This document shows positions 51,863 to 60,724 of a DNA stretch of 64,000 nucleotides, in pieces. Source of the stretch: Alcanivorax hongdengensis A-11-3 (GTDB taxonomy: Bacteria > Pseudomonadota > Gammaproteobacteria > Pseudomonadales > Alcanivoracaceae); assembly GCF_000300995.1 (NCBI RefSeq), contig NZ_AMRJ01000015.1, positions 1-64,000 on the forward strand, read 5' to 3'. Made by a program: the position numbers and the translations under genes. How positions within the stretch are numbered: the stretch's first letter is position 1; every line of letters begins with the position of its first letter. Under the pieces are notes generated by a model that was not told the origin of the DNA, did no database searches, and worked only from the letters and a program-made list of their open reading frames with translations.

Positions 51863-52987
51863 ATGGCAAAATCATCCCGTCTGAAAACCGGTTTGCAGGC
51901 CGTCGGCCATATTGTCGAGCGTCGCCGTTATCCTGATCGTTTTATCCAGGTAGACAAGACCCCCTGGGACGAGATCTATCGCGACGGCATTATGGCGGTA
52001 CGACATTACAGCCTGCCTCCCATGGATGAAATCGCGGTTAATGACGAGAGCCTGCCGGTCAGCCGGGAAAAGCATCGCATCCCGCTATTACTGGTGCCGG
52101 CACTGGGTATCCATTGCTGGACCTACGATCTGATGCCCAACCGTTCCATGGTGCGCTACCTGATGGCCCGCGGTTACGACGTCTACCTGATTGACTGGGG
52201 TAAGCCGTCCAATGCGGATCGCAGTTTGGGGCTGGATACCTACGTCAATCGCTGGCTACCGGAAGCGGTGAACGCGGTGCAGGCCCACGCCGAGTGCAAG
52301 GACGTCAACCTGATGGGCTATTGCATGGGTGGGCTGCTTTGCCTGATGTATCTGGGTGGGCACCCGGGTAGCCCGGTCAAGAACCTGGTGACCATTGCCA
52401 GCCCGGTCAATTTCCACAAGAGTGGCCCCTTCGGCAAGGTGGTCAGCCTGGCTGCGATTCCGGCCATGCAGATCCATGACTGGTTCAAGGTGCGCCTGGA
52501 GCCGCTCAACGACGGCCTCTTCCATATCCCGGCCAATTTGCTGGCGCTGGGTTTCAAGATGACCAACCCGCCCGGTGTGGTGCAGTCCTACATGGATCTG
52601 GTGCGCAATATCGCCGACCGGGAATATGTCACCGAATACATGACCATGGGTCAGTGGTTCAACGACATGGTGGACTACCCGGGTGCCGTGGTTCGGGAAG
52701 TGATCGAGAAAATGCTGCTGGCCAACAGCCTGGCCAACGGTCGCATTCGGGTGGGCGGCCGGGAAATCGATTTTTCCAATATCAAACAGGGCCTTCTGGC
52801 CTTTGCCGGCAGTACCGACAACATTGTCAGTCTGCGCGCCGCCCGCGAGATCCTGCGGGTCATTGGCAGCCAGGACAAGCGCTTCGAAGTGGTGCCCGGT
52901 GGCCATGCCGGCGTCTTTTCCGGCTCCAAGGCACCCTCCCACAGCTGGCGTATCAGCGCCGACTGGCTGGCCAGTCGCTCCGACTGA
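51863..52987 (+). CDS. PhaC-like alpha/beta hydrolase (class III PHA synthase-related)
   Basis: 374 residues. The nucleophile elbow is GYCMGG (Cys154), the G-x-C-x-G lipase-like box of PHA synthases. The acid is probably in GSTDNIVS and the histidine in VPGGHAGV. The size and motif resemble PhaC of class III, but no PhaE or phasin is nearby and the whole cluster lacks phaA/phaB, so polymer synthesis is not proved. I chose ATG 51863 with GGAGG eight bases upstream. Confidence 0.85.
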   Translation: MAKSSRLKTGLQAVGHIVERRRYPDRFIQVDKTPWDEIYRDGIMAVRHYSLPPMDEIAVNDESLPVSREKHRIPLLLVPALGIHCWTYDLMPNRSMVRYLMARGYDVYLIDWGKPSNADRSLGLDTYVNRWLPEAVNAVQAHAECKDVNLMGYCMGGLLCLMYLGGHPGSPVKNLVTIASPVNFHKSGPFGKVVSLAAIPAMQIHDWFKVRLEPLNDGLFHIPANLLALGFKMTNPPGVVQSYMDLVRNIADREYVTEYMTMGQWFNDMVDYPGAVVREVIEKMLLANSLANGRIRVGGREIDFSNIKQGLLAFAGSTDNIVSLRAAREILRVIGSQDKRFEVVPGGHAGVFSGSKAPSHSWRISADWLASRSD

Positions 52988-53010
52988 GCCAGCCGGGAAG
53001 GCTGTTCCTC

Positions 53011-53799
53011 TCAGGCTCCCAGGGCTTCCACCCTGTCCGCTACCTGGGTGCTGTAACGGTAGAACAGGTAGGGAATTCTCGCCGCGCTCTGGTCATTCAT
53101 TTTGGGTACCGAGCCGCGGATGAAGGCCCAACGCTGCTGGATAAAGGCCAGTGTCTCTCGACCGCCGGCATTCTCCTGGTAGTGCAGTTGCAGCTTGGCC
53201 AGGCGCTTGTCGATATCGGACGCCGCCACGGCAAAATCCATCGGTGCAAGGCTGGTGCCGGTGGGCAGGCCTGCTGACGGAAACGCTGCCAGCGCCAGGT
53301 ACTCGCTGGCCAGTTTCTGCATGTCCACAGCCAACCGGTAAATATCCAGGTAGGGGCCGGCAGTGCCCAGATCCGTATTTTTCAGCAGACGATCCAGTGT
53401 CAGCGTGGTGGTATTCATTTCGCTCATGGCGCCATAGTCGGCATAACCCAGTGTGGCCAGGGGGTTGTCGCGAGCCCGTTCAGACAGCGCTTGCCAGCCG
53501 GTTTGCAACTGCGCAACCAGACGGGTTTCCGCGTCAGTAGAGGCGGAGGCCTGTAACGCCTTGATGCGCTGTTCGCCCCGCGAGAGCAACTGATCCAGTG
53601 CTGCCTGGTCATCCGGATTATTGCCACGTATGGAAAGCAGATGGAATCCCATGCGTGCTCGCCAGGCATCCATTTGCAGGGAAGCCAAACTCTCCCCGGC
53701 AAGATCAGCCTGGGCCGGCATCACGCCGGCGGTCAGCATGGCAATCAAGATAATAACGCGAACGACGCGCAGACGGCGCCAAATCATGGTCACGGACAT
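53011..53799 (-). CDS. Secreted protein of unknown function, paralogue 1
   Basis: 262 residues, signal peptide at 13-31 (AQADL). The rest is a four-helix-like region. It is homologous to the next gene upstream: both end with an aromatic R-x-FIR-x-S block (RWAFIRGSV) and IPYLFYRYSTQVADRV, compare KWQFIRQSM and VPFLIYRYTNQMVGTL in the other. The fold recalls helical ligand-binding modules of chemoreceptor and PilJ type, but I cannot assign a family. The two are arranged in tandem, 92 bases apart with a terminator between. Confidence 0.65.
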   Translation of the reverse strand: MSVTMIWRRLRVVRVIILIAMLTAGVMPAQADLAGESLASLQMDAWRARMGFHLLSIRGNNPDDQAALDQLLSRGEQRIKALQASASTDAETRLVAQLQTGWQALSERARDNPLATLGYADYGAMSEMNTTTLTLDRLLKNTDLGTAGPYLDIYRLAVDMQKLASEYLALAAFPSAGLPTGTSLAPMDFAVAASDIDKRLAKLQLHYQENAGGRETLAFIQQRWAFIRGSVPKMNDQSAARIPYLFYRYSTQVADRVEALGA

Positions 53800-53834
53800 T
53801 CCCTTTCCCTTTGGGTAGCTCTCATCCCTGTATC

Positions 53835-53860
53835 AAAAAACCCCCGCCGTGGCGGAGGTT
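53835..53860 (-). terminator. Rho-independent terminator between the two paralogues
   Basis: On the minus strand a GC-rich stem (CCTCCGCC with GGCGGGGG) is followed by six T. It is downstream of the upstream paralogue, so the two genes can be expressed separately. Confidence 0.8.
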
Positions 53861-53891
53861 CTGTTCGGTGTTGCTGTACTGTCAGGTCCGG

Positions 53892-54686
53892 TCAGTTGAC
53901 CGGACCGAAAGTGGGTTTGCCCACATCGGTGGAAGCCAGTTGAATGGCCTGCTCCAGTGTGCCCACCATCTGGTTGGTATAGCGGTAAATCAAAAAAGGT
54001 ACGGCGTTTTCATAGAACTTGATCATCGACTGGCGGATAAACTGCCATTTCACACTGACCTGGTTAAGGGCTCGGGTCATGGCGTCATCACCGGCATGGG
54101 CCTTCTTGGCGGCGGCCAGTTTCTTTTCGAATTCCGGCACCGCTTCCTTGAACGACAGGCGCCCCTCATCACTGCCTGCCGCCATGCCGCCGGCCGGGTC
54201 TGCCGCGATATTGAGATATTCCGATGTCATGTGCTCGATGGACACGGCCAGCTCTCGCACATCATCGTATTTGCCGGTGCTGGCCTGGTCGAAGGCCTCC
54301 ATTTTTTCCGACATTTCCACCGGAATGTCATTCACATCCTGAATGGTGTAAGCGTCGGTGTAGCCCTGGCTGGCAATGGTGTTGCCCTGGGCCGCCTTGC
54401 GAAGGGCCTTCCACTGCCGCTGCAGTGCGGTTACCAGCTGGTTTTCGGTTTCACCGCTGGCATTCTGGGCCAGATCACTCAGGGCGCTGTCGGCAGCGCT
54501 GATCGCCCCATTAAGATCTACCTCATAGGTCTGGTTACCGGCCATCACCGTGTACATGTGAAAATCGGACCGGATTTTCCAAAGATTCAGTTCCAGATCC
54601 TTCAGCTGAGCCTGACTAATCGCTGCCTGCGCTTGCAGGGGCAGGATTAAAAACGTCAAAAGGCTTCCCAGGAAACGCTTTGGCAT
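53892..54686 (-). CDS. Secreted protein of unknown function, paralogue 2
   Basis: 264 residues with a signal peptide (1-22, ALAAIS-type: QAQAA). The mature part is helical, with charged helices and the shared terminal block described for paralogue 1. No enzyme motif or metal-binding cluster was recognised. It is followed by a strong terminator. The low identity outside the end block suggests an old duplication. Confidence 0.65.
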   Translation of the reverse strand: MPKRFLGSLLTFLILPLQAQAAISQAQLKDLELNLWKIRSDFHMYTVMAGNQTYEVDLNGAISAADSALSDLAQNASGETENQLVTALQRQWKALRKAAQGNTIASQGYTDAYTIQDVNDIPVEMSEKMEAFDQASTGKYDDVRELAVSIEHMTSEYLNIAADPAGGMAAGSDEGRLSFKEAVPEFEKKLAAAKKAHAGDDAMTRALNQVSVKWQFIRQSMIKFYENAVPFLIYRYTNQMVGTLEQAIQLASTDVGKPTFGPVN

Positions 54687-54822
54687 GGGGACTCCCTTAT
54701 GCTTGATCTTGTTTTTCTGCTGTTGCAGTTATTGGTATCGTTCTTATGAGTATAAAGCTGAACCGGGGTTCCCGGACAACATACCATAAAATGGCGAAGA
54801 AAAAGCGGCCGCGCCATCAATA

Positions 54823-55422
54823 TCATGGCATTTTGATGTCGCCATGACGCAGGTCGCTCAGGTACTGATGCAGGTTGGCGCCTTCAGGCCCCAGCCAGTG
54901 GGGGGCAAACCAGCCGATCAGTAATACCGAGATCACCACCACCAATGACAGTACATTGACCAGCCACAACAGCCCGCCAATCACGTTAACCAGTATCGAT
55001 GGTGGCGGGTTCGGTGTGCCATGGCGATTCATGGCGCTGCTGCCATCCCCCAGATAGAGAAAAAGCTGGAAGAGCAAATTCAGCAGTGGCACCAACATCA
55101 GTACCGTCAACCAGCCGCTGCGGTCCATGTCGTGCAGGCGGCGCACGATCAGGCCGGTCTGGTACACAACCATTACCAGTGCGACGGCGCCAGCCAGCCA
55201 TGCAAACAACACGGGATGATTCACCGCCTGGCCAACCAGAAACGCCAGCGTGCCCAGCAACCCGGCGATCAAGGCCGCGGTAAACTGGTAACAGGCAAAG
55301 CGCAAACGCCCCAGCCGCTGCTGGAAACTCAGCGCCGACACCGGCTCATAAATCAGATGCCCTTGCCCTTGATAGCCCGGGCGGAATACCGGTGCATCAT
55401 CTCGATGACGGCGAGCCCCCAT
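54823..55422 (-). CDS. DUF805-family membrane protein
   Basis: 199 residues with about four membrane helices. The family feature is the N-terminal RLGRLRFACYQ and IVRRLHDMDRSGW after the second helix. DUF805 proteins are common, small, inner-membrane and of unknown function. The start overlaps the YkvA gene end by 26 bases, so it is the last gene of the ParA-YkvA-DUF805 unit. Confidence 0.82.
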   Translation of the reverse strand: MGARRHRDDAPVFRPGYQGQGHLIYEPVSALSFQQRLGRLRFACYQFTAALIAGLLGTLAFLVGQAVNHPVLFAWLAGAVALVMVVYQTGLIVRRLHDMDRSGWLTVLMLVPLLNLLFQLFLYLGDGSSAMNRHGTPNPPPSILVNVIGGLLWLVNVLSLVVVISVLLIGWFAPHWLGPEGANLHQYLSDLRHGDIKMP

Positions 55423-55810
55423 TGTCCCCCTCCCCTTGCAGACGCCGCCACTGCTGATAGTTATCGATATCGCGGCGAGCCCATTTCATGGTTTTTCTTA
55501 GCAGTACCAGGTCATCCATCAGACCAATGGCCACTATGGCATCCGGGATGGCATCCAGCGGCATGAGAAAATAGACCAGGGTGCCGGCAAGCGCCACCAG
55601 CGTTGCCCACGGCACCTGCCGATAGCGACCGCTGGCCCAGTCCTTGAGCAACAGGGCCAGTAGCTGGAACTGTGTCAGGCTGTCCCCCAGTCGATCCCGG
55701 AAGCGCTCCCCTCTGGCAAGCACGGCGCGTGCCAACAAGCGGGTAGCGTTGGCCGAACGGAGTATCCGGGCGGCACGCCGCATGGCCACGGCGCCAAAAA
55801 CGTTAGCCAT
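55397..55810 (-). CDS. YkvA/DUF1232 family protein
   Basis: 137 residues. The DUF1232 signature is YFLMPLDAIPDAIVAIGLMDDL. The protein is probably membrane-associated with a hydrophobic helix before it. I chose ATG 55810 (MANVFGAV), which overlaps the ParA stop by eight bases. Function of the family is unknown; association with ParA here is conserved in form (overlap) but its meaning is not clear. Confidence 0.8.
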   Translation of the reverse strand: MANVFGAVAMRRAARILRSANATRLLARAVLARGERFRDRLGDSLTQFQLLALLLKDWASGRYRQVPWATLVALAGTLVYFLMPLDAIPDAIVAIGLMDDLVLLRKTMKWARRDIDNYQQWRRLQGEGDNGGSPSSR

Positions 55811-56582
55811 GGAGTTCCTGGAACAGCTGCCGGTATTCTTCGGTGAGCTTGTGGCGGGGCTGCAGGTTGACCAGCGGCGTGGCCTGTTCGTGGGACTCAC
55901 GCATGATGACGCTGGCCGACAGGCGGCTGGCGAGCATGGGTAGCCCCTCTTCCTCCAACGATGCTACCAGCTCCTGGGGAAGACGTGCCCGCGGCTGAAA
56001 CTGGTTGACCACGATACCTTCCACTTTCAACTCGTCATTATGATCTTCACGGGCTTCCTGAATGTTTTCCAACAGGGTGTAAAGCGCCTTGCGGGAGAAC
56101 GCATCGCAATCAAAGGGAATCAGTACCCGTTCGGCAGCGATCAGGGCCGACAGGGTATAAAAGTTGTAGGCTGGCGGGGTATCCACGTAAATGGCGTCAT
56201 AGTCCTTCGATAGTGACTTGAGCAGGCCGCGCAGCTTGTAGATCTTGTGCTTGGATTCGAGCATGTGCTCGATCTCGCCCAGTTCTGCGTCCGAGGGCAG
56301 CACGAACAGATTTTCGAACGGTGTCGCATGCACGTAATCGCGCGGGTCTTTTTCCTTGAGACGGAACGAGAGAGTCTGCGCGAAGAAGGTGCCAATATTG
56401 GGTTTGGGCCCCTCGCCATTGTGATAGGCCTGCATGCCCAGCAGGTACTGGCTGGCATTGCATTGCGGATCCAGATCCACCACCAGGGTACGAAGCCCTT
56501 GGGCAGCACTCATGGCAGCCAGATTAACGGTAATGCTGGACTTGCCTACACCCCCTTTCTGATTGAACACCACTCGGCGCAT
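55803..56582 (-). CDS. ParA-family ATPase
   Basis: 259-residue MinD/ParA ATPase with the deviant Walker A FNQKGGVGKSSITVNLA at about 6-22 and the A' motif LVVDLDPQCNAS. Orphan ParA proteins position plasmids, chromosomes or cell-pole complexes. There is no parB beside it; the operon partners are YkvA and DUF805 membrane proteins, so this is not the chromosomal parAB locus. AGGAG lies eight bases before the ATG. Confidence 0.85.
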   Translation of the reverse strand: MRRVVFNQKGGVGKSSITVNLAAMSAAQGLRTLVVDLDPQCNASQYLLGMQAYHNGEGPKPNIGTFFAQTLSFRLKEKDPRDYVHATPFENLFVLPSDAELGEIEHMLESKHKIYKLRGLLKSLSKDYDAIYVDTPPAYNFYTLSALIAAERVLIPFDCDAFSRKALYTLLENIQEAREDHNDELKVEGIVVNQFQPRARLPQELVASLEEEGLPMLASRLSASVIMRESHEQATPLVNLQPRHKLTEEYRQLFQELHG

Positions 56583-56777
56583 TCATTGTTCTCCTGTACA
56601 ACATTTTGGCGCGTGGGCGAATCATACACAGGCGCACTCTAACCTCACAATGTACCAGCCGGGGAAAAGTTTCCCACAGATGCTGTGGATAACCAGGTGC
56701 ATAACCGGTGGGGGACCGGCGCCAGGCCCATGAAGCTGCCCGCTATGACGAACTGGTTAATCCTTCACCGCATGGTG

Positions 56778-56806
56778 AGTAAATGCGCTTGCAAAACTTA
56801 TTTACT
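56778..56806. promoter_or_regulatory. Palindrome upstream of the P450 gene
   Basis: Perfect seven-base arms AGTAAAT and ATTTACT are separated by 15 bases, like a TetR- or GntR-type operator. It lies 69-97 bases before the P450 start. No regulator gene is nearby, so this is a weak assignment. Confidence 0.35.
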
Positions 56807-56874
56807 GGCGTTGCGTTAGTGCTGAACTTTACGCAAGATTGCTGTAAACACCATGTTTATCCGGAGCCCCTGTC

Positions 56875-58215
56875 ATGCAACCCTTTTGCAGTTTGCCCGC
56901 CGGCTCGGCCCTCAAGCCCGTGCCCGGCGACCGTGGCCTGCCGGTGATCGGCCACACCCTGTCCTTCATGAATCGCCCCATCGATTTCATGCGTGAGCGT
57001 TACGACAAATACGGGCCAGTGTCCTGGAGCAGTGTGTTTGGCCTGCATATGGTGCAAATGCTGGGTCCGGACGCCAATCAGTTTGTCATGCTCAACCGTG
57101 ACGAACTGTTCTCGAACCATCAGGGCTGGGATTACTTTATTGGCAAGTTCTTCCATCGCGGCATCATGCTGCTGGATTTTGATGAACACCGCTGGCACCG
57201 CCGTATCATGCAGCAGGCATTCAACCGGGATGTGTTACGTGGTTATCTGGCACGTATGGGGCCGCATATTGCCACCGGCCTTCGTCCGTGGGCATCGACG
57301 CGCCGCTTCAAGGCATTGCCGGCCCTCAAGCAATTGACCCTGGACCTGGCCACCGATGTATTCATGGGTTACGAGCTGGGCACTCAAGCTGACGCCATCA
57401 ACCATGCCTTTGTGGATACGGTGCGTGCCGGTACCGCCATCATTCGCGCCCCGGTGCCCGGTCTGCGCTGGAAAAAAGGCCTGCAAGGACGCAAGGTGCT
57501 GGAGGATTTCTTCCGCAAGGAGCTGCCGAACAAACGGGCCAGCCAGGAATCCGACCTGTTCAGTGTGCTGTGCCATGCGCGTACCGAGGAAGGCCACCAG
57601 TTCAGTGATGATGATGTGATCAACCACATGATCTTTCTGATGATGGCCGCCCATGACACTACCACCATTACCCTTTCCACCCTCTTCTACCATCTGGCCA
57701 AGAACCCGGACTGGCAACAACGGCTGCGTGAGGAAAGCCGCGCCCTGGGCAAGGACTGCATCGATTACGATGACCTGGCCAGCCTGGAAGGCATCACTCT
57801 GTGCATGAAAGAGGCCCTGCGCCTGTGCGCGCCGGTGCCATCACTGCCCCGCCGTACGGTCAGGGATGTCAGCTATAACGGCTACTTCATTCCCGCCGGC
57901 ACCTTTATCAACGTGGTGCCCTATTTCACCCACTACATGGAAGAATACTGGCCGGAGCCGGAGCGCTTTGACCCGGAGCGCTTCAGTGAGGCGCGCCGGG
58001 AAGACAAGGTACATCCGTACGCCTGGGTGCCTTTCGGCGGTGGCGCCCACAAATGTATAGGCCTGCATTTTGCTGAAATGCAGGTCAAGGCAATCTTGCA
58101 CCAGGTGCTGCTCAACTACCGCTGGGATGTGCCGCAGGGCTATGAGATGCCCCTGGATACCACCAGCCTGCCTGTACCGGCTGATGGACTGCCGGTAAGG
58201 CTTCGTCGGGTGTGA
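56875..58215 (+). CDS. Cytochrome P450
   Basis: 446-residue soluble monooxygenase. The heme ligand is Cys394 in FGGGAHKCIGLHF. The oxygen-binding helix shows AAHDTTT (258-264) and the K-helix ExxR is EALR (313-316). There is no N-terminal membrane anchor. The sequence is nearer to CYP51/CYP26-like or bacterial fatty-acid/terpenoid P450s than to the CYP153 alkane hydroxylases, whose ferredoxin partners are absent here. The substrate is unknown. GGAG precedes the ATG by eight bases, and a 292-base upstream region holds only a palindrome. Confidence 0.9.
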   Translation: MQPFCSLPAGSALKPVPGDRGLPVIGHTLSFMNRPIDFMRERYDKYGPVSWSSVFGLHMVQMLGPDANQFVMLNRDELFSNHQGWDYFIGKFFHRGIMLLDFDEHRWHRRIMQQAFNRDVLRGYLARMGPHIATGLRPWASTRRFKALPALKQLTLDLATDVFMGYELGTQADAINHAFVDTVRAGTAIIRAPVPGLRWKKGLQGRKVLEDFFRKELPNKRASQESDLFSVLCHARTEEGHQFSDDDVINHMIFLMMAAHDTTTITLSTLFYHLAKNPDWQQRLREESRALGKDCIDYDDLASLEGITLCMKEALRLCAPVPSLPRRTVRDVSYNGYFIPAGTFINVVPYFTHYMEEYWPEPERFDPERFSEARREDKVHPYAWVPFGGGAHKCIGLHFAEMQVKAILHQVLLNYRWDVPQGYEMPLDTTSLPVPADGLPVRLRRV

Positions 58216-58312
58216 TGGCTCACGGAATTGGCTTCAAGCCCCTCTCCCATTGCGGGAGAGGGGTTGGGGAGAGGGGTGAGACAGATTTCCACCGCTCAGG
58301 TGAACAGCATTA
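58212..58312. repeat. Decayed copy of the MITE-like repeat
   Basis: It shares the CCCCTCTCCC-N4-GGGAGAGGGG core (58239-58263), the TTGGGGAGAGGGG tail and the end GCTCAGGTGAACAGCATTA (58294-58312), compared with GCTTAAGTGAACAGCATTA at 26462. It is about 80 bases shorter and its other end is degraded and touches the P450 stop codon. Confidence 0.65.
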
Positions 58313-58317
58313 GCCCC

Positions 58318-58378
58318 TTGTGGGAGTTTGCTTGCAAACGAACAGAGAGTCCTTTCGCGTGCAAGCACGCTCCCACAA
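58318..58378. repeat. REP-like palindromic unit
   Basis: Arms TTGTGGGAG and CTCCCACAA enclose TGCTTGCAAACGAA and its inverse-like partner TTTCGCGTGCAAGCA. This resembles the Pseudomonas REP family (GTGGGAGC-x-TGCTTGC). No RAYT transposase is in the window. Confidence 0.75.
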
Positions 58379-58398
58379 AAAACGCTCCCCGGGCCCTG

Positions 58399-59763
58399 TC
58401 AGCTGGGGTTCACCCGCTCGGCTTGCCGCAGGGTCACCAGCTCTTCCGCTGACGTCGGGTGAATGCCGATGGTGGCATCAAAATCCGCCTTGGTGGCACC
58501 CATCTTCATGGCCACGGCAAACCCCTGGGTAATTTCCGGGGCATCTTCACCGGCCATGTGCAAACCCAGCACCCTGTCACTGGCATCATCAACGACCAGT
58601 TTGATCAGGGTGCGCTCCTGCTTGTCACCCAGGGTATAACGCATGGGGCGGAAGCTGCTGCGGTAGACACGCAAGCTATGACCTTTTTCCAGCGCCTCTT
58701 CCTCACTTAGACCCACCGTACCGATATTCGGGTGGCTGAATACGGCCGTGGCGATGTTGCTGTAGTCCATGGCCGCAGGACGTGTCTGGCCAAACAGATG
58801 AGCCGCCAGCCACATCCCCTCAGCCAGTGCCACCGGCGTCAACTCTACCCGGCCGATGACATCACCCAGTGCGTAGACGTTGTCCTGGCTGGTCTGGAAC
58901 TGTTCATCGACACGGATGGCGCCCCTGTCGTTGAGGGCAGGCAGCATAGCGTCGGCAAACAGATTATCCAGCCGGGGGATGCGCCCGGTGGCGTAGAAGA
59001 CCTCATCAAACGCTTCGATGTGCCCGTCCTGAAACGTCACCAGCTTTTTATCGCCGTCCAGGTCGATAGCCTGCACATCCGTGTTGAAACGCAGGTCCAC
59101 GCCCTGCGCCTGCATCTGTTCGGCGACAAACCGGCGGATATCACCATCAAAACCGCGCAGGAACAGGTCACGCCGGTAGATCTGGCTGACCTGGCAGCCC
59201 AGGCCGTGCAGGATGCCGGCAAATTCGGTGGCAATGTAGCCACCGCCTACCACCGCCACTTTCTCCGGCAGGGTCTGCAAATAGAAAAGATCATCGGAAA
59301 TACGCACATGCTCACGCCCGGGGAAATCCGGCACATAGGGCTTGCCACCCACGGCAACCAGAATCTTGCCAGTGGTGACCACCTGCTCATCCACCTGTAC
59401 CTGGCCGGGCCCGACGACACGGCCATGTCCCTGCAGGATGGTGACACCGGCCTGGTTGAGAATGCGTTGGTAAATCCCGTTAAGGCGCTCGATCTCGCGG
59501 GTCTTGTTGTCACGCAGGGTGGGCCAGTGGAATGACCAACCCTCGATCTGGTAGCCGAAATCTTCTGCCAGGCTGAATTCCTGCCCGAAATGGGCGCCAT
59601 AGGAAAACAGTTTCTTTGGCACACACCCCACATTAACGCAGGTACCACCGAAGAAACGCTCCTCGACAATGGCGACCCGGGCGCCATGGCTGGAGGCCAT
59701 GCGTGCCGCCCGAACCCCACCGGAGCCGGCGCCAATGACTACCAAATCAAAGTCTGTGGTCAA
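58399..59763 (-). CDS. gor: Glutathione-disulfide reductase
   Basis: FAD/NADPH disulfide oxidoreductase, 454 residues counted from TTG 59763. The redox-active disulfide is in GGTCVNVGCVPKK. The FAD site DLVVIGAGSGGVRAA, the NADPH site VVGGGYIATEFAGIL and the C-terminal HPTSAEE base are all present. The TTG has AAGGGAGG eight bases upstream; a longer frame starting at 59820 has no site. It reduces GSSG in the cytosol. Confidence 0.93.
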   Translation of the reverse strand: MTTDFDLVVIGAGSGGVRAARMASSHGARVAIVEERFFGGTCVNVGCVPKKLFSYGAHFGQEFSLAEDFGYQIEGWSFHWPTLRDNKTREIERLNGIYQRILNQAGVTILQGHGRVVGPGQVQVDEQVVTTGKILVAVGGKPYVPDFPGREHVRISDDLFYLQTLPEKVAVVGGGYIATEFAGILHGLGCQVSQIYRRDLFLRGFDGDIRRFVAEQMQAQGVDLRFNTDVQAIDLDGDKKLVTFQDGHIEAFDEVFYATGRIPRLDNLFADAMLPALNDRGAIRVDEQFQTSQDNVYALGDVIGRVELTPVALAEGMWLAAHLFGQTRPAAMDYSNIATAVFSHPNIGTVGLSEEEALEKGHSLRVYRSSFRPMRYTLGDKQERTLIKLVVDDASDRVLGLHMAGEDAPEITQGFAVAMKMGATKADFDATIGIHPTSAEELVTLRQAERVNPS

Positions 59764-60073
59764 AATACTTACCTCCCTTTGTCGTGCCCACCATTCTGGC
59801 GCCCCATTCATATAGCTCAAGCATTGCGTAGCAATCCAACCGATAGAAAACAGTTATTGCTCAGCTGGCCAGCCCCACTTTGCCACCGTGAACTTGGGAG
59901 CCAGGGAAAACGGTAGTATGCTTGCATGAAAAGGGAACGACCACGGCTGATCGGGGAAATCGACGCTCTGTCTGAAGATCGGCCTGACGGGATTGAAGCC
60001 CCACCGGGAACGGGGTATCTCTGCCCACAAGTACAACAAACCGGCGCCCTGCGTGTGCCGGAACAGGGTAACA
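59764..60073. other. Intergenic region between gor and the lytic transglycosylase
   Basis: 310 bases with divergent promoters expected on both sides. Short open frames occur on both strands, but none has a good start or a recognisable product. No repeat or palindrome stands out. Confidence 0.5.
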
Positions 60074-60709
60074 ATGAAAACAATGCGGATTCTGGGGGCA
60101 TTGGCAGCCTGCCTGCTGTCGACAATGGCGCTCGGGGACAACATCTACAAGTATCGCGCACCGGATGGCACGATCCTGTTCACGGATCAGGCCAGTGACC
60201 GGGTGAGCCGTCATTACACCCTGCTGTCCGTTCGCAAGGGCTGGACCTACCACGCCCGCAAGCTCACCGAGGCCCAGCGCGACCAGTTTGACCGGCACAT
60301 CACCCAGGCGGCCACCACCTACAAGGTGGACCCGGCACTGATCAAGGCCGTCATCCACGCGGAATCCATGTTCGACCGTTACGCGGTGTCCCGAGTCGGC
60401 GCACAGGGGCTCATGCAGTTAATGCCGGAAACCGCCCGTCAGCTGGATGTCAGCCACCCGTTCAACGCCCGCGAAAACATCAATGGCGGCACGCGCTTCC
60501 TGGCCTACCTGAAGGGCAAGTTCAGTTCTCTGGATGATATTCTCGCTGCCTACAATGCCGGCGAAGGCAATGTGCGGCGCTACGGTGGCGTACCGCCCTT
60601 CGCAGAGACCAAGGCCTACGTGAAAAAGGTCAAACAGCTTCGTCAACGCTATGCCGGTCAGTTCATCGCCAAACTGGGCGAAGAGCAGCCGGTGGTGGCT
60701 GCCCGCTAG
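60074..60709 (+). CDS. Lytic transglycosylase (SLT domain) with DUF4124
   Basis: 211-residue exported murein hydrolase. A signal peptide (1-21) is followed by a small DUF4124 domain (IYKYRAPDGTILFTD) and the SLT domain from about 80: ALIKAVIHAESMFD with the catalytic Glu97, then GLMQLMPETARQLDV and AAYNAGEGNVRRYGGVPPF. It cleaves peptidoglycan glycan chains during growth or recycling. I chose ATG 60074 with AGGG five bases upstream. Confidence 0.9.
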   Translation: MKTMRILGALAACLLSTMALGDNIYKYRAPDGTILFTDQASDRVSRHYTLLSVRKGWTYHARKLTEAQRDQFDRHITQAATTYKVDPALIKAVIHAESMFDRYAVSRVGAQGLMQLMPETARQLDVSHPFNARENINGGTRFLAYLKGKFSSLDDILAAYNAGEGNVRRYGGVPPFAETKAYVKKVKQLRQRYAGQFIAKLGEEQPVVAAR

Positions 60710-60724
60710 CGTTAACAACCCCTA

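Noticed and set aside
56875..58215. CYP153 alkane hydroxylase
   Set aside because: The organism type made this tempting, but the sequence does not show CYP153-like motifs and no ferredoxin/ferredoxin reductase genes are adjacent.
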